Origin: Patiria miniata
Taxonomy: Eukaryota > Echinodermata > Asteroidea > Valvatida > Asterinidae
Assembly: GCF_015706575.1 (NCBI RefSeq)
Contig: NW_024037072.1
Coordinates: forward strand, 14,633,162-14,697,161
Length of the DNA: 64,000 bases
Reading direction: 5' to 3'
Position 1 is the stretch's first letter; every line of letters starts with the position of its first letter. The position numbers and the translations under genes are program-made. Under the pieces are notes generated by a model. That model ran no database searches, was not told where the DNA came from, and was given only the letters and a program-made list of their open reading frames with translations. Of the stretch, positions 36,991 to 49,644 are shown piece by piece.

Positions 36991-39900
36991 ATGACAAAAG
37001 GCGACCTGCTTTGTGAAATACTGTTTAATAGTAATTTTTATAAATCACCGAGGCCACCCCTGCATTGTGCAAACAACGACAATACCAAAGTGCATACCAC
37101 TTTCCACTGAATAGAAATAAGTGCCAAACGTAGTCAACATAAAATTCCGTAAAAATAAATTCTGCCGTCCCCCAGCGCTTGCAACCACAATGAATCCCAC
37201 TGATCTTTGTATTGCTGCATACATGTAGTTCATCACTTTGAAATGCTTTGTGGACGCGGATGAGATCATTTTTTATAACCTGTGTCTCGCACACAATGGG
37301 CGATCCTGTTGTGCACCTGCCCGGCCCAACATGATCAGAGTCAATCGCTCAATGCGACCCATCTTTTTTTGCTGTGGGAGGATCATGCCTCTCCAAGTGA
37401 ACCATTTTTCACATTCTGAAACGCCACATGTTGGATGAATTTGATTGGGAGCTTGCATGCAATTACAAGCATCTGTATTGTTGCCTACACTGTAACGTTC
37501 TTTGCCGTGGAGATTAATGTACATGTATGCTTAATGAATCTATGATAATGAATTAAGAAAAATTCAGAAAATTCATCTACCATGAAGCCATCTAAATACA
37601 TGTTTTATGTCGATACACAAACATGCACAATTATCATATTTGTGTACATGTATACACATTTTCGGTGATGAATAATATTGTCCTCCCAAGTCTTACATGT
37701 TACTGTCTTCGCTGTGCAGTTGAAAGGTTTTTTTTCTCCTAGTAATTTTATTTTTATCTTTATTGTGCTTTGCTTGAAGTAGCAGAGAAAAAATAACAAT
37801 GGCGGAAAACCAGGCAACAATAATGGCAGACAAGAAAAACAAAAATGCACAAATACAATGAAGTAACCCACGTATGTACGCACGCATGTTCTTGTTTTGG
37901 AGATCATTTAAAATCAAATTGTATTTGGCCAACCAAAGGTTGGTCTCGTCAGGTAAACACAAGTGTAATACGTGCAGCTCAATTTTCCGTGTTTGTGTCC
38001 ACAGGGGAAAAAACCCATCACTGCTGCATGCAAATGCCTTGGAGGCTATAGAAACTGGACGACTCTGAATGCTTGTGTCTCTCCTTTTTGGGTTCGTCGC
38101 TTTACTTTTATGAGGTCAATCGCCAGTCGGTCACGTCTGCGGTCCTGAGAAAGCTTTGCAACAAGTACGGACAGCATTTTTCCTCCAAGTAATTTATGCA
38201 AATGTGGGTCCCGTATCTTTTTTCGGTGGTAGATTATGACACCCGTGTCCGAATCAAGACATTTTCCCCGGCACATCAGCCATCTTGATGAAGGGTGACT
38301 GGTTTATGATGTCTCCACAGACTTTTACAAATTTTAGCACTGAGCACAGTGAACAGAGAGCACTACATGGAGTTTGTATGGACAACCGCCAGTTTTCATA
38401 ACTAATATCATGCTTGACAAACAGACTTTGTAGCCTCTGGTGGTGTATTTGCAAAGTCAGTTGTTTTATGGTCGCAAATTTTTTTACAACTTTTTAAACT
38501 ATTCTTTTAGGTTTTTTTGTCTTATTAACGATCATATAAATTGCAAATCAATGATTGGTTGGCAAAACAATGAATTTGACACTGCAACAAAAAAATGGCC
38601 TACTGAAATTTTAGACCTATTGGTCAAAAAAGTTACAAGTTACTTTTAAAAGTTTGACTTTTTTTTAGTTTTAGATTAACTGCAAGTCTGTAACAATTTA
38701 TATGGGCGGGCTGTCACCACGTTATGGGGAAGTTCTTTATTTTTAGGGAAATTAGGACCGAGTTATGGGGACTTTCTGCTGTCCCCATAACGTCTTTGGT
38801 CCCCATAATACCATAGGACAACACGTGTGTAGGCCACACATTTACGGAACAGGAATGCGTGTTTCTGTCTTGTATTACGCTCGAGGACAGACACACAAAG
38901 GGAGAACAAAAGATCCTTTCAGTCCTCGAACGACGGTGCTTTTGTTCGAAACTGTCCTCGATCGTACATTTACGTGCTTAGTCTATGGGAAAGTGTTAAA
39001 GTACAGGGACAAAGGGAAACACAATAGGTTGTCCTCAGGCGTATAGTAAAACACGACTGTTTGTACATGTACATGTACATGTGCATCTTTTTTAGGAAGA
39101 TTGTACCAGAACTTGTGTATGTACACTGTCAAGTGTATTTAAAATGTCTAAATTGGTGATGCCATACAGTGTTTATGTTCAGATTCACTCAACAAATCAG
39201 AAAATGCGCCTATGAAAATGAGTTGATGATTATGCCATGATCATAACACGAAATAATTTAAACAACTGAACACCCAGTGTACATTGTGTATGGTCATTAT
39301 TAGCAACTTTGTCAAGAATAAATGTACAAGTACATGTACGGTATACATGTACTACGTTATGTAAACGTCTTCTCTTTTTTAATGCTTGCTTTCTTAGTGT
39401 GAATGCAGATGTACATTCTTCACTGAAAAAAAAACATGTATTTTACTGGTAATGCAATCAATTAAATCAGTTTTAATCATATCCCGTACGTACGTATGTC
39501 AGGGGTGAGATTGTCAATGTCAAAAAATGTCTGAAAGTTGGATGAAAGGTCTGAAAGATGCAATTTACTTTCTATAATGATTACGTCTTTCTCTCAGATT
39601 AAAAAATCTGCATTCAGACAAGACTCTGAAAAATCTCATGCCTGGGATGTGCCATATAAGCACCTACAATACCCAGATGACTTTTGACGCATTAGAAATT
39701 AGTAAATCATACCACTATAAAGCCACGACCACAGGTACTCAGAGCAAGGGGCCAAAGTCTGAGCAGTAATACACTCTGGTACTATTTGTTTCTTCCCCCA
39801 AATGCACAGACATGAACCCGCTGGAAGGCCTTGTCATTTGTTAAAAGCCGTCCCCGCTCCCAATTCGTGACTTATTAATGTCAACAACTTTCTAGCATCA

Positions 39901-40549
39901 ACAAAGTCACAGCTACATGTACATCAGAGAGGAGAGGAAGGCCTTTTGCATCGTCGAGTCCAAACCAAATGACATCTTCCATGTTGTCCAAAAAGGACAT
40001 CTGTCTAATTCCTCCCTCAAAAAAAATGGGGAAAAAAGATGTGGGATTGGCTAATGATAATCTCGAAAATGAGTTGCATGCAGGAAAAACAAAGCACCAT
40101 TGTAGGATTGGGTAATTAAATTACAACATGAACTGCATGCAAACTAAAGACAACCACACTCATTTTGTAAATTTTTGATTGAAAAGTGGCAAAATTATCC
40201 GGGTACATGTGTAAGTAACAGAGATATAAATACACAATTTATGAGTACCGGGTACTATGATTTTTAAAAATATCCACGATTGGACCAACATATCTGTCCA
40301 TAAGGTAGAAAAAGGTTGTGTGTGAATCTACAATAAACATGTTCAAAATAGCAACACAGAATAGTATTTTAAAAAGTCCATATTTTTTTTTTACAGCAAA
40401 AACATTTCTGACAGCAAAAAAACATCCACTTCATAAAAATTGTATGGAGTGTACATGTATATTTTTATCTCCATATTTTTTTCCCCATTAGGAGACTGCG
40501 GTAAGGAGGGATTGCTTGTAGGGCCTGACGTTACAAGGAAATTACACGG
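36991..40549. other. Non-coding interval
   Basis: No supported exon. It contains ACATGTACATGTACATGT at 39063-39080, a small hairpin AGTTATGGGGAC...GTCCCCATAACG at 38761-38792 and a decayed inverted pair (GGGTGAGATTGTCAATG... / ...GAAAAATCTCATGCC) at 39501-39645. The remaining sequence is unremarkable AT-rich DNA. Confidence 0.5.
38761..38792. repeat. Short perfect hairpin
   Basis: GTTATGGGGAC and GTCCCCATAAC pair around TTTCTGCT. Further partial copies (GTTATGGGGAAGTTC at 38722, GGTCCCCATAATACC at 38800) flank it. Confidence 0.7.
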
Positions 40550-40800
40550 GCTAGCGGCTGTGACAAGTCGGTTGCTGATTGGTTGTGTCATGCTCAGCTT
40601 TTCACTATTAACCACTTGACTAAGTCACCGGCGAGCGCTTGATTACGACACAATGGCCACACCGCACGCATAAAGTCTTATGAATGAACGACCCCTGACG
40701 TGCCGTTATTAGCATCCAGCGCCGTGCGGCTGCTGATGATTGGACGGGGCTCCTCGATGTGTGGGGTTCTGATTGGCCAGCTGGAACAGCCGAGGAAGCT
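40550..40800. promoter_or_regulatory. CpG-richer block with three ATTGG boxes
   Basis: GATTGG occurs at 40577, 40738 and 40771, all in the same orientation, as inverted CCAAT (NF-Y) sites. Between them lie CACCGGCGAGCGCTTGATTACG, CCCCTGACGTGCCGTTATTAGC and CCAGCGCCGTGCGGC. A 12-base G run follows at 40811. No exon or splice site could be supported. Either an enhancer or a TATA-less promoter is possible. Confidence 0.35.
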
Positions 40801-41154
40801 GCGTCTGGGAGGGGGGGGGGGGAGGGTTGGCCATGACTAGGCAGTCATGCTCACATCCTCATTAATAATGGCCATGAATATAGCCTTCTCAAAATTTGCT
40901 TGTGCTTGGTCAGCAATGAAATATTGACGTGCCACGGATGAGCGTCCACAATGGAGTGCCCCGTGCCATCGCAGAGGAATCGATGCACCAAGGACAAGCA
41001 ATTTAATATCATATACTCAAAATAAAAAGTAAACCTCAATCATGATATTGAGGAAACGTGCACACTGCGGCTTAGAACAATTCAAATTTCAGGAGAAAAG
41101 AAACTGGCTCGGTTGATTACTAAAAGAGGCAGCCATCAATACAAGCTTTACTAT

Positions 41155-41178
41155 CTTTTTCTTTTCTTTTCTTTTCTT
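41155..41178 (+). repeat. (CTTTT)n microsatellite
   Basis: CTTTTTCTTTTCTTTTCTTT with one imperfect first unit. Confidence 0.85.
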
Positions 41179-42479
41179 GTTTCTTCACCAATGCAGCTAA
41201 AATATTAGCCTTAAAAACACTGGGACAATACAGCCATTGTTTGGTGGTTATTGCAATCGTCATCACTATTCTTATTACTATCATCATCATTAAACCGATG
41301 GAGGGACAGACCAAAAAAGCCGTGACGAAACGCATTCAGGTTTAATTTCAAATGTCAAGTTGATGATCAACAACAATATGGGTGGATAGAGGATGACAAC
41401 AGGAAGGCGTCACTCTCAATATTGATCCATCAACATGATCAAGACTTCAAACCTGGCATGCATGGCTGACTGATGAAAACGATCGCAAATTTGAAGATGG
41501 CTGACACAGCAGGGAGGGGTTGGGAGCTTCAAATGATGGAAAACTACATGACAGTTTCTCCACATGATATGAATATTTCTGCTTTGTACAGTATTTTAAA
41601 GCCTACATTTTGAGAGTTGTAGGCAGTTTTGCATATTAATACATGTTATTTATAATTAAATCAACTCACAAATAGATACACATTGAATAATGTGTTCGCA
41701 AATGTACAACTTAGACATTACACATGTTATATACTGAACATATGCTGAATTTGGAACACATATTGTACATCTACATGTACGTGAACAATAAAGTCCAAAA
41801 AAATCCTCCAATGCAAAACTGTACACGTGTAAAGCAAGATCCTTAATTTGTCTCCATTTTAAACACTCTCGAAAATGTGTCTGTCTCGTTTTCAGGAATC
41901 TAGGTCTCCCACAAAAGAAGTCTTGAAGAGTCAAACTTAAAGATGGTTGCCGTAAAGCCAATCTTCTTATCTTGACCCAAGTTGAGGCAAAAGAAGCGAG
42001 ACAAACACAAAATGTCTCTGGGAAAATTTTTGGGTCACACGGATAAAAAAATTGGGTCAAGGAAACGTGGCAGGAATTTAAAAAGAGCCAAGCTACATTG
42101 ATTTAATAAGCACATGTAAGTGAGGCAGTGGCGACAAAAGGTGGTCAAGAAATTACATTTTTGTCGGGCTTCCTGGGATGAGATTTCTCTCCTTTACGGT
42201 GCATTCGTCTAAGAGGGGAGTTCAATTCAGCATGCAATGAGAGGCATAATGGCATAATGATCATGAAGGCAACCACTCCAAAAATTGTCAATTTTGAGTA
42301 TCTTAACTTCAAGAGAAATGCCAATGGAAGATCAAGTGCAGAATGCAAGTTCTGCAAGAGGAAAATAGAGGAGAAAACCGGCACCACGTCAAACTTCGAT
42401 CGCCACCTTTTACTATATCAAAGGTGACTCTGAATCTCTGAATTCCCTAAAATGTACGTTTTTCCAAAACAACGTTAGA

Positions 42480-42625
42480 AGTGACTCGTGACTCAGACTT
42501 GGACTCGACCTTTGTGACTCGTGACTCGGACTCGACCTGGAGGACTCGGGACTCGGACTTGGACTCAAGAAATGTGACTCGGACTCGGACTTGGACGCGA
42601 TGTTACGTGACTTGAATACAACTTA
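42480..42625 (+). repeat. GACTCG/GACTTG simple repeat
   Basis: GTGACTCGTGACTCAGACTTGGACTCG and variants recur about 15 times, ending in GTGACTTGAATACAACTT. The tail matches 21265-21280, tying this to the dispersed family also seen at 21120-21290 and 60440-60625. Confidence 0.9.
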
Positions 42626-43384
42626 TACAAGTCTGGCAGAAACAATTAATCGTAAACAGCAAGCACAAATAACAATATCACACAGCATTTGTAACCTTTT
42701 CTCACTAGTTATATTCAAAAGTCAACAAGGCATTGTAAATAACTGAATGTGACTGTTGCTCCCACCTGACTAGACTAAAAGTTTCATGCCACTTCGCATT
42801 TTCACATTAAACTTGACTGGTTGTGATCAGAGGATGGACTCGTTCAGGGGTTCCCATGAAGGCACAGACAACTGGAATTGTTATATCACGGTAAGTGATT
42901 TTAATTGGTCGAGAACCAAGCATGTGATGTGCCACAAACATTCATGCACTGTGTCAGGGGCGTACCCAGTGGTACATGAGTGATGTTCCCCAGGGGGAAC
43001 ATTACCTTGATCATCCCCACTGTTGAAATTGTTGTTTCCACCGCCTTGTATTTAATAGAAATAGCCGGGTAAGAGGCTTCAGACAGCGCGCACACGCGCG
43101 TACGCATGTCAAATGAATGCACGCGCATTATGTCGGATGGACGCACATAGACCATGGTCGCAGCTGTGATTGGTGGGCAGGGGTTATTGGACTGGTCCAT
43201 TCTGGGAAGAGGTAAATTAATTTGTGTTCCCGTGCAATGAAAAAAAACAACACTATGTGCGAATATTCACGGTGCAGTAATCGCTGATCTTTTCAAAATA
43301 ATACTTCAGCGATTACCGCGATTACTGCAACTGGAGGAAACCTACAATTTAAGACTGTCTAGGCTATTACCGTGGTATAACAAA

Positions 43385-43478
43385 ACAATTGTTGCCTGCC
43401 GTGATTGGGGTCCATGGGTTTTGTGCACCCTCGGATGTACAAAATACCATGGACCCCATCACAACAGGCAACAATTGT
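43385..43478. repeat. Small palindromic element
   Basis: ACAATTGTTGCCTGCCGTGA and TTGGGGTCCATGG pair with CCATGGACCCCATCAC and AACAGGCAACAATTGT, arms of about 38 bp with small indels and a 16 bp centre. It resembles a tiny MITE or hairpin. Confidence 0.8.
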
Positions 43479-44590
43479 ATAACTCTGATGCAGACATTTA
43501 CCGACAAGAAAAACATGAGATGACTTTTTCCGTCTCCAAATTTGTTACGCCATTGCCCGGTAACGATCAATGTTCCGAGTGCATACCAGACTCCAGAATT
43601 AAATGCAAAACCCATAAAAACACTCATCATGTAGTGTCTTTGTCCTGTGTTTCACTACTAGTGCATTGCAAACATACAAAGCTAATCTCCATGTACATGT
43701 ACCGTACACACAACGTGTAAATGTAATTTTGTGTTAGTCAGCATGTGCACACTGTCTAGAAAAAAAGGACGTCAACTCAACTATCCCTATTACCCAACAG
43801 TAATAACTGCCAACAACCGTTCCCAAACCACAAATTTATGTAAAACATTTAAATAAAACATGCACGGCATATTAACAATAACAATTACTAGAGGCACCAA
43901 TAAAAAAAAGAGTCATGCATGGCATATAAAATACTGACTAACTCATTTACATGATGAATATGTTCAGCTCTCGCAGAAAGCATTTAGTCAATTTGTGATG
44001 AAATATTACCTCAGACAAATGAGTCTGACAGGGTATTAAAAATGTGATATTCCCAGAAAGCAAGCCAATACATTGTAAAGGCAATATCAATGAGTTTTCT
44101 TCAGAGAAATTATTAATTTATCACTTCTTAATGTAAAAATGCTCTCGGCAAACAATGACCAGAATACCACGCATGTAATATGATGAACAATGAAAATAAT
44201 GTATTTTGGGGGAAAAATACATACATACGCATACATGGATCATGTAAACATGAAATGATGGTCCTCTGGACTCATACTTCATAGATAATGAAGAAAAATT
44301 ACTTGACAAATTTCCATGAATATGAACCAACAATCACCAATCGAAGCTGATCTTATGTACAAGCCTTCGACACATCAGACAACCTAAATTTATAGGACTC
44401 AGGACTCAACCGAAAAATGCTGTATTCAAAGTCCAACAGTCTAAATAACTGCAAGAGTGAATCGGTCTCAGTCCAACCAGACACAACATTACAAACAAAA
44501 GGTCTTTTGACCAACATGTTTGATCACTCCTGATGTACCTACTAAATTTCCTGCAGATATTCTTATGGATTAACCCTCCTTTTGTTAGAT

Positions 44591-44852
44591 CAGTCACAGA
44601 CAGTTACAATTTCAATCCTGTTCCCCTGCCATGCCTTTTATTCTACACAGGCTAGTCACCAACAGTCAGATCATATTTCATGTAGGCACTGTGACAGTCA
44701 GATTCCATCAACATACAAAAGCAGATGGCACAGCTGGCTTATCAATCGCCTACAGTCAAAGCATAGCTGATATAGGTTTCATAACAATCACAGCCAGTCA
44801 ATCCTGCTTTATGAAGGCAGGGAGCACCCAACTGTTCAAAACAGTCACTTGG
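44591..44852 (+). repeat. Unnamed dispersed repeat, copy 2
   Basis: Homologous to 30032-30338 in reverse orientation. The open frame at 44631-45110 crosses it but has no recognisable product and is interrupted in the other copy, so it is not called a gene. Confidence 0.8.
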
Positions 44853-46859
44853 TTTATTTTGACTGCTCGGCTGGCCTTGTTGAAATTGCCAGCCAGAGAG
44901 GGAGGGTTAACTAATGTTGGAATCACTACTGTGAAACATAATATTCAAATGATGAAAGTAATTCTCAAACCACAGCAAAGCACTAGTACAATGTTGGAAT
45001 TCTTGAGATTGACATTGTACATACACTATACAAATGTAAATGTACATGTATATGTATGTACACACACATCTCATGTCCGGTTCTTTTCAGAACCACCATT
45101 TTCTACATGAGACTCAGAAGTACACGAATATTATTCTCACGTTTTTTCCTTACTCTGGACAGCTTTGTGTTTGGCATTCATGTTTGTCAAAGAAAGAAAA
45201 AATATTGCCTTATAAATGTCACAACCAAATAGTGCAGTACCTGACTATCATTTACCACAAGTCATTATCGTCATCCTATCTTTTTCTGTGAAAAAAAGCA
45301 CAATTAAAAACAACCTTTGTAGGTACATGTCTAGTCCAAAATAAATTTGTTGACACATCAGCAGCAGATCTAAGTGCGCATTTGCTTTCACTTTTAATGC
45401 AAAGCTCATTTTTTTTTCTTCCTTGTCTCTTTTTTTTTCCCATTTCAAGATGGCAAATTTGATTTCTTTTTACAGCATCCCCATTCTCATTCAGTGGTTT
45501 ACCCACGAGTGAAAGCAAAAATGAAGAAAAGCAATTTAATTTGCGGCCATCCTTTCATTGGCAGGAGACACTCAAAAGCACACGCGTGGCTGCATGAAAT
45601 TATTTTTCCATCAATTAGTTGCCTGGCAAAAAAGAAAAAAAAACGAAAGAAAATCAAAGAAGAGTGCATCTTTGATCCAATGCGTACAAAGTACAAGAGA
45701 TGAAGCACGCGACAGGAAAAGAACCACTGTGCAAACATGAGCTTTGCGTTTTCTATGTTAACAGCCCGAGGGGTTTTAGACATTGGACCATTTCTTTCCA
45801 AAATGCTATGTCAACATTGGCCAGCCAGGTTTTTGTTTTTACATGCCATTTTCAACCTAACGATAACATGAAGTTGAACTTATTTCACGATTTAAGTCAT
45901 ACTGTGTACACATGTGCACTAGTTCAGTACATACATTCTTTGTGTCATACATGTACATGTACGTGGCCTGGTCATACGAATGTACTTGTTCGCACGTTCA
46001 ACTGCAATATTACTAGGGTAGCCTCAACTCAGCTTGTGTTTCAACCCAATCTCCCGCTTCATTCACAGCCCATTTACATCTGAACCAAATGAAAATACCC
46101 CAAACCCCAGCCCTGCAAAGTATGACAGGATTTGATCCCTGGATAGCCAGTGAGGGACCAATATTAAACCCCCGTCAGTCCAGTCAGGTGTAATATGAAC
46201 CTGGAGCCTGGAGCCAGAGTTTGGAGATTAAACCAGCCGGATGAACCCCTTGTGGTCATCTCTGTGGTCAGCTGTCATGTTCCCCAATGACTGCAGCATG
46301 ATTGGCGCGATATACAGTTATGCCTATCCAGTTCTAGACCGGAGACCAGACCTCATAACACCTGTGTACTCCTATATGAGGACAGGCAACGGCCTCATGC
46401 TTCTGCTATCTTATTGGTTGCTACGCATCTCCCCTTTGGTTTGATTGGCCTACTTTGCCTGCACACTCATGCCCCCCGCTTAACGCAGCACCCTAGTGGT
46501 ACACGCGTACATTTTAAAACCAGGTCGAACCCTACGTCATAAGTCACTCTGACAATCGCTGCACTGGCAGGTATCGGACCTTACATGGCTGTCCAAAATA
46601 ATCTAACAGTTTAAGTCTGTGTTCAAACAAAATCCAGTTCCTGTGCTACATAAAGGTGGCTGACTACTTACAACACTGATTTACAATACGATGTTTGAAC
46701 AGGTCTCTAAATGAGGCCGCTGCTGGACTTGCTGTGAATACAGCTATAGTGGCTTTGGTTTTGCTACAGACACACAACAGCATACCGGTAGTTACAGATT
46801 TAAGTCTCATTTTAGACACAGTCTGATTTACATGGTTTATGCATTCATTCATTCCTACT

Positions 46860-47110
46860 ATGGGCTCCATGCGCCAACAAGAGGGGGCGCGTTTTTCTAC
46901 TGGTTTCAGGATCTCCATGGACGGGACACACTGCGTAAGCGTACTGCTTCGCCCGCGTAGAAGCACGGAGAACGCACAAATTATTGTATTCTGAATGTGC
47001 ACAAAGCCGCGGCGTCTTGCGCAAGCGTCAGGCGTTGTTGGTGATGCATTCAAATGTCTGTCCCAGTGGTCTCCCCCAACTCTCCCTATCTTACCGTCGT
47101 ACAAGTGCAC
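46860..47110. promoter_or_regulatory. CpG-richer patch, possible regulatory element
   Basis: Contains AGAGGGGGCGCGTTT, CTGCGTAAGCGTACTGCTTCGCCCGCGTAG and AAAGCCGCGGCGTCTTGCGCAAGCGTCAGGCG. It stands out from AT-rich flanks. The GCGTAAGCG/TGCGCAAGC elements resemble each other. No promoter motif is decisive. Confidence 0.25.
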
Positions 47111-47828
47111 GGAGCCCATAATGATTAAGTCAAATGGGTCATTTTATGTTCAATTGGCTTGGGAATGTAACAAAAAAACAAAGAATGCAAAAATGTTGTT
47201 CAGATAAGTGAGACAACACAATGATCTACAGTTCAGATGATCCAGAATATCTACATTGTAAGATCACTGATGTCAAGCATATTAAGAGGCACGTCACAGA
47301 TGTGCTTTTTATGCCTAATCTACAAATGTAGGTGTAGCTTTGTCATGCAAGTATGGGAAATATTCTGTCAGGAAAAATCCAACCTTTCTTGCTTTCAGAA
47401 TTTTAACTTTAAATGGTTCATTCCAATTAGTGGTATAAAACTGGACAAGTCAAATCAGCAGAAGTATAGTACTGCAAGCAAAAAACAAAAACATGCAGTA
47501 AATTGAAAATATGTTTTGCATACACTTTTTTTTGGCATGCAAGTCTATCCAGGCCTGAGTTGAGAAAATTTATCTACATTGTACACAGTTTTAGAAACTT
47601 CATTCTGCAGTGGTGAAACAGTCTCAGTATTTTTCTAAACCTATCCCCCACCCGTCTAAACAAATAAAAACTGTTTTCAAACCAACAACAGAGGGCTCAA
47701 GTCAACCTAACATCATCATCTGCACACAACAGCAGATGGACTGTAGCCATGGAAACAGTATCATGGGAGCATGATGTGGTTATCTCACAAGTGATCACAA
47801 CACCCTGCTAAACTCTTTCCAGTATCTG

Positions 47829-47841
47829 CCAACAGAGGGCG
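47829..47841 (+). promoter_or_regulatory. CTCF-like motif
   Basis: CCAACAGAGGGCG fits the CCASYAGRKGGCR core at 12 of 13 positions. A single motif in AT-rich DNA has limited weight. Confidence 0.25.
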
Positions 47842-48135
47842 TTTGTCCTTATTATTAGCTGCCCCTGTCCCTACGTGATTTGTATGCAATTTAGGCAGTG
47901 AAGTACAGCACCAGTACAATATTACATATTCTAATGTGCTTCAAATGCCCTGAATATAATGTACACTAATGTTTTCACATGTTTGCATTGAATTATGTGA
48001 AGTCTCAATATGCAAATTTTATATGAGGAAAACAATTAAACACAAAGTGATCTAAAATACTTAATTTATGATGTAATAAATGCAGAACATCTTCAATGAA
48101 AATGCCAGTACTTGGTGTTAGACATTCATCTGACA

Positions 48136-48323
48136 ATTCGCTCTTTTCACACTTCCACCATGGGCATGCAGAGCCTCGATCTGAAATCTTTACACAATAA
48201 ATACATAGCCGGTTCAGTGATTCCCATGTCGGGGTTCAGATCACTGAACCGGCTATTTTTATTGTGTAAAGTTGCCAGATCAAGGCTCTGCATGCCCAAT
48301 GGCGGAGTGTGAAAAGAGCGAAT
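48136..48323. mobile_element. Palindromic MITE-like element
   Basis: Arms of about 88 bp: ATTCGCTCTTTTCACAC...GGGCATGCAGAGCCTCGATCTG...ATAGCCGGTTCAGTGA pair with TCACTGAACCGGCTAT...GATCAAGGCTCTGCATGCCC...GTGTGAAAAGAGCGAAT. The loop is about 20 bp. No coding content. Confidence 0.85.
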
Positions 48324-49644
48324 GGGTGGTGATGGTGACATATTGTCCAACAGTTCCACAACTACCAGGTATACATGCAAACAACAATACTGTGGTTGAC
48401 AACAAACTCAACTAATGTCACAAACAACACCCCTCCCAACTCCCACATGTGAGCGCAACACTGGAAACCCCTGTTTTCCGTGTGCGCCATATTGAAACGA
48501 AACGGGAATATTGACCGAACTGCAGCTTCGGGATGAAACATTGAGACAAATTTCACCAGACGGAGAAATTAGGGAGTTTGCAATTTTGTGGAAAAAAAAG
48601 TGATTGCTTCGGTAATTAAACCTGTATGCGGAAAATCAGGCTGACTGAGTAATTGTTTTGAACAGACATGTGTATGGTCTTAGTTCAGTAGACTGGCCAT
48701 AGACTGGGGCAATACCAGTGCCAACTCAGTGAAGAGTTCAATGGACTGTGAATGTGTCAAATGCATATTATAAAACATAGGAACAGCATCAGTATTAACC
48801 AGAAGGTTACAGTGTAAAGTCCTTTTGGAATGATAAAAAAGGAGTAATTGCAGAATAACCTGCAACTAGAAAAACACCCCCCCCCCCACCCCCCAAGATC
48901 ACCAAGGCTACACAGTTCAAGTACTAGTCTACTACTACATGTAGATAAGATCTTGGATACGAAATTTACTAGTGCCAGTGGTGAATATGCATGACTGGGC
49001 CACAAGAGGGCACTATTTCCCAATACAAAGGGCAGCAATAAATTGAAAAAGGATGGCTGGAGGGGGGAAGTCAAAGTCCATAGTCCAAAGTCCATGGACT
49101 TTCCTCAGAGCGGCTACAGAGCAGCAGCAAGTCAAGGACGCCATAAGAAGGCGTATTTTCCCTTGAAGAAAAAGAGACTCGGAAGGGCAGACATGCACCG
49201 CAATGAAAGTGAATGGGTTGGACAGAATAAGTTTAAGTCCAATGCCTATAGAACTGTTGCAAACGGCAGACTGGTATGCAAGTTAATTCCTCAATCAAAT
49301 ATTTTACTGTGTAGTAATAGCGTGAATGTACACGTACATGACACACTGGGTTACGTCATTAGTTTTAGCCACTAGGGTAACAGCTTAAGTCATGCGCTGG
49401 GCTCTATTTTCGTGCAGGTAGATTTCGTGTAGACGATCATGGATTGTGTTAGTTTATGTTTCAAGTTCATGTCGAGCACTTGAGGCCGAAGGAGTTTCTC
49501 AAGTAGTAGTACTGGGGAAGAACGGAGGCCTGCTGATTGAGAGACAGGTACCGTTACTAGTAGAGCTACTTATTGTTGTCCATTGTCAATAAAGAAATAC
49601 TGTAGTGTTTATTTCGTGCTGACTACTGTAGGTCACAGAATTAA
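48324..49644. other. Non-coding interval left of the LTR element
   Basis: Includes an 11-base C run at 48877-48887, CCACAAGAGGGCA (49000-49012, CTCF-like, 12 of 13), and at 49069-49102 a nested CAAAGTCCATAGTCCAAAGT-CCATGGACTTTC palindrome. 49580-49600 carries CAATAAAG, possibly the polyadenylation signal inside the upstream part of the 5' LTR. Confidence 0.45.

Larger units (their letters stand above)
40823..43384. other. Non-coding interval apart from the repeats listed
   Basis: No supported exon. A small inverted pair GCAGTAATCGCTGA / TCAGCGATTACCGCGATTACTGC sits at 43274-43329, and GTTCCCCAGGGGGAAC, a short hairpin, at 42985-43000. The 99-codon - strand frame at 42901-43200 is not recognisable. 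Confidence 0.45.
43479..48135. other. Non-coding interval
   Basis: No supported exon beyond the repeat at 44591-44852. CCAAT-type boxes (TTATTGGTTGCTACGC at 46412, GATTGGCC at 46443) precede a CpG-richer stretch at 46860-47110. The 151-codon - strand frame there (46664-47119) has no recognisable domain and no clear splice signals. Confidence 0.45.

Noticed and set aside
46664..47119. 151-codon frame on the - strand in a CpG-richer patch
   Set aside because: No recognisable domain; long frames are expected in CpG-richer DNA where stops are rarer. Kept only as a possible regulatory patch.
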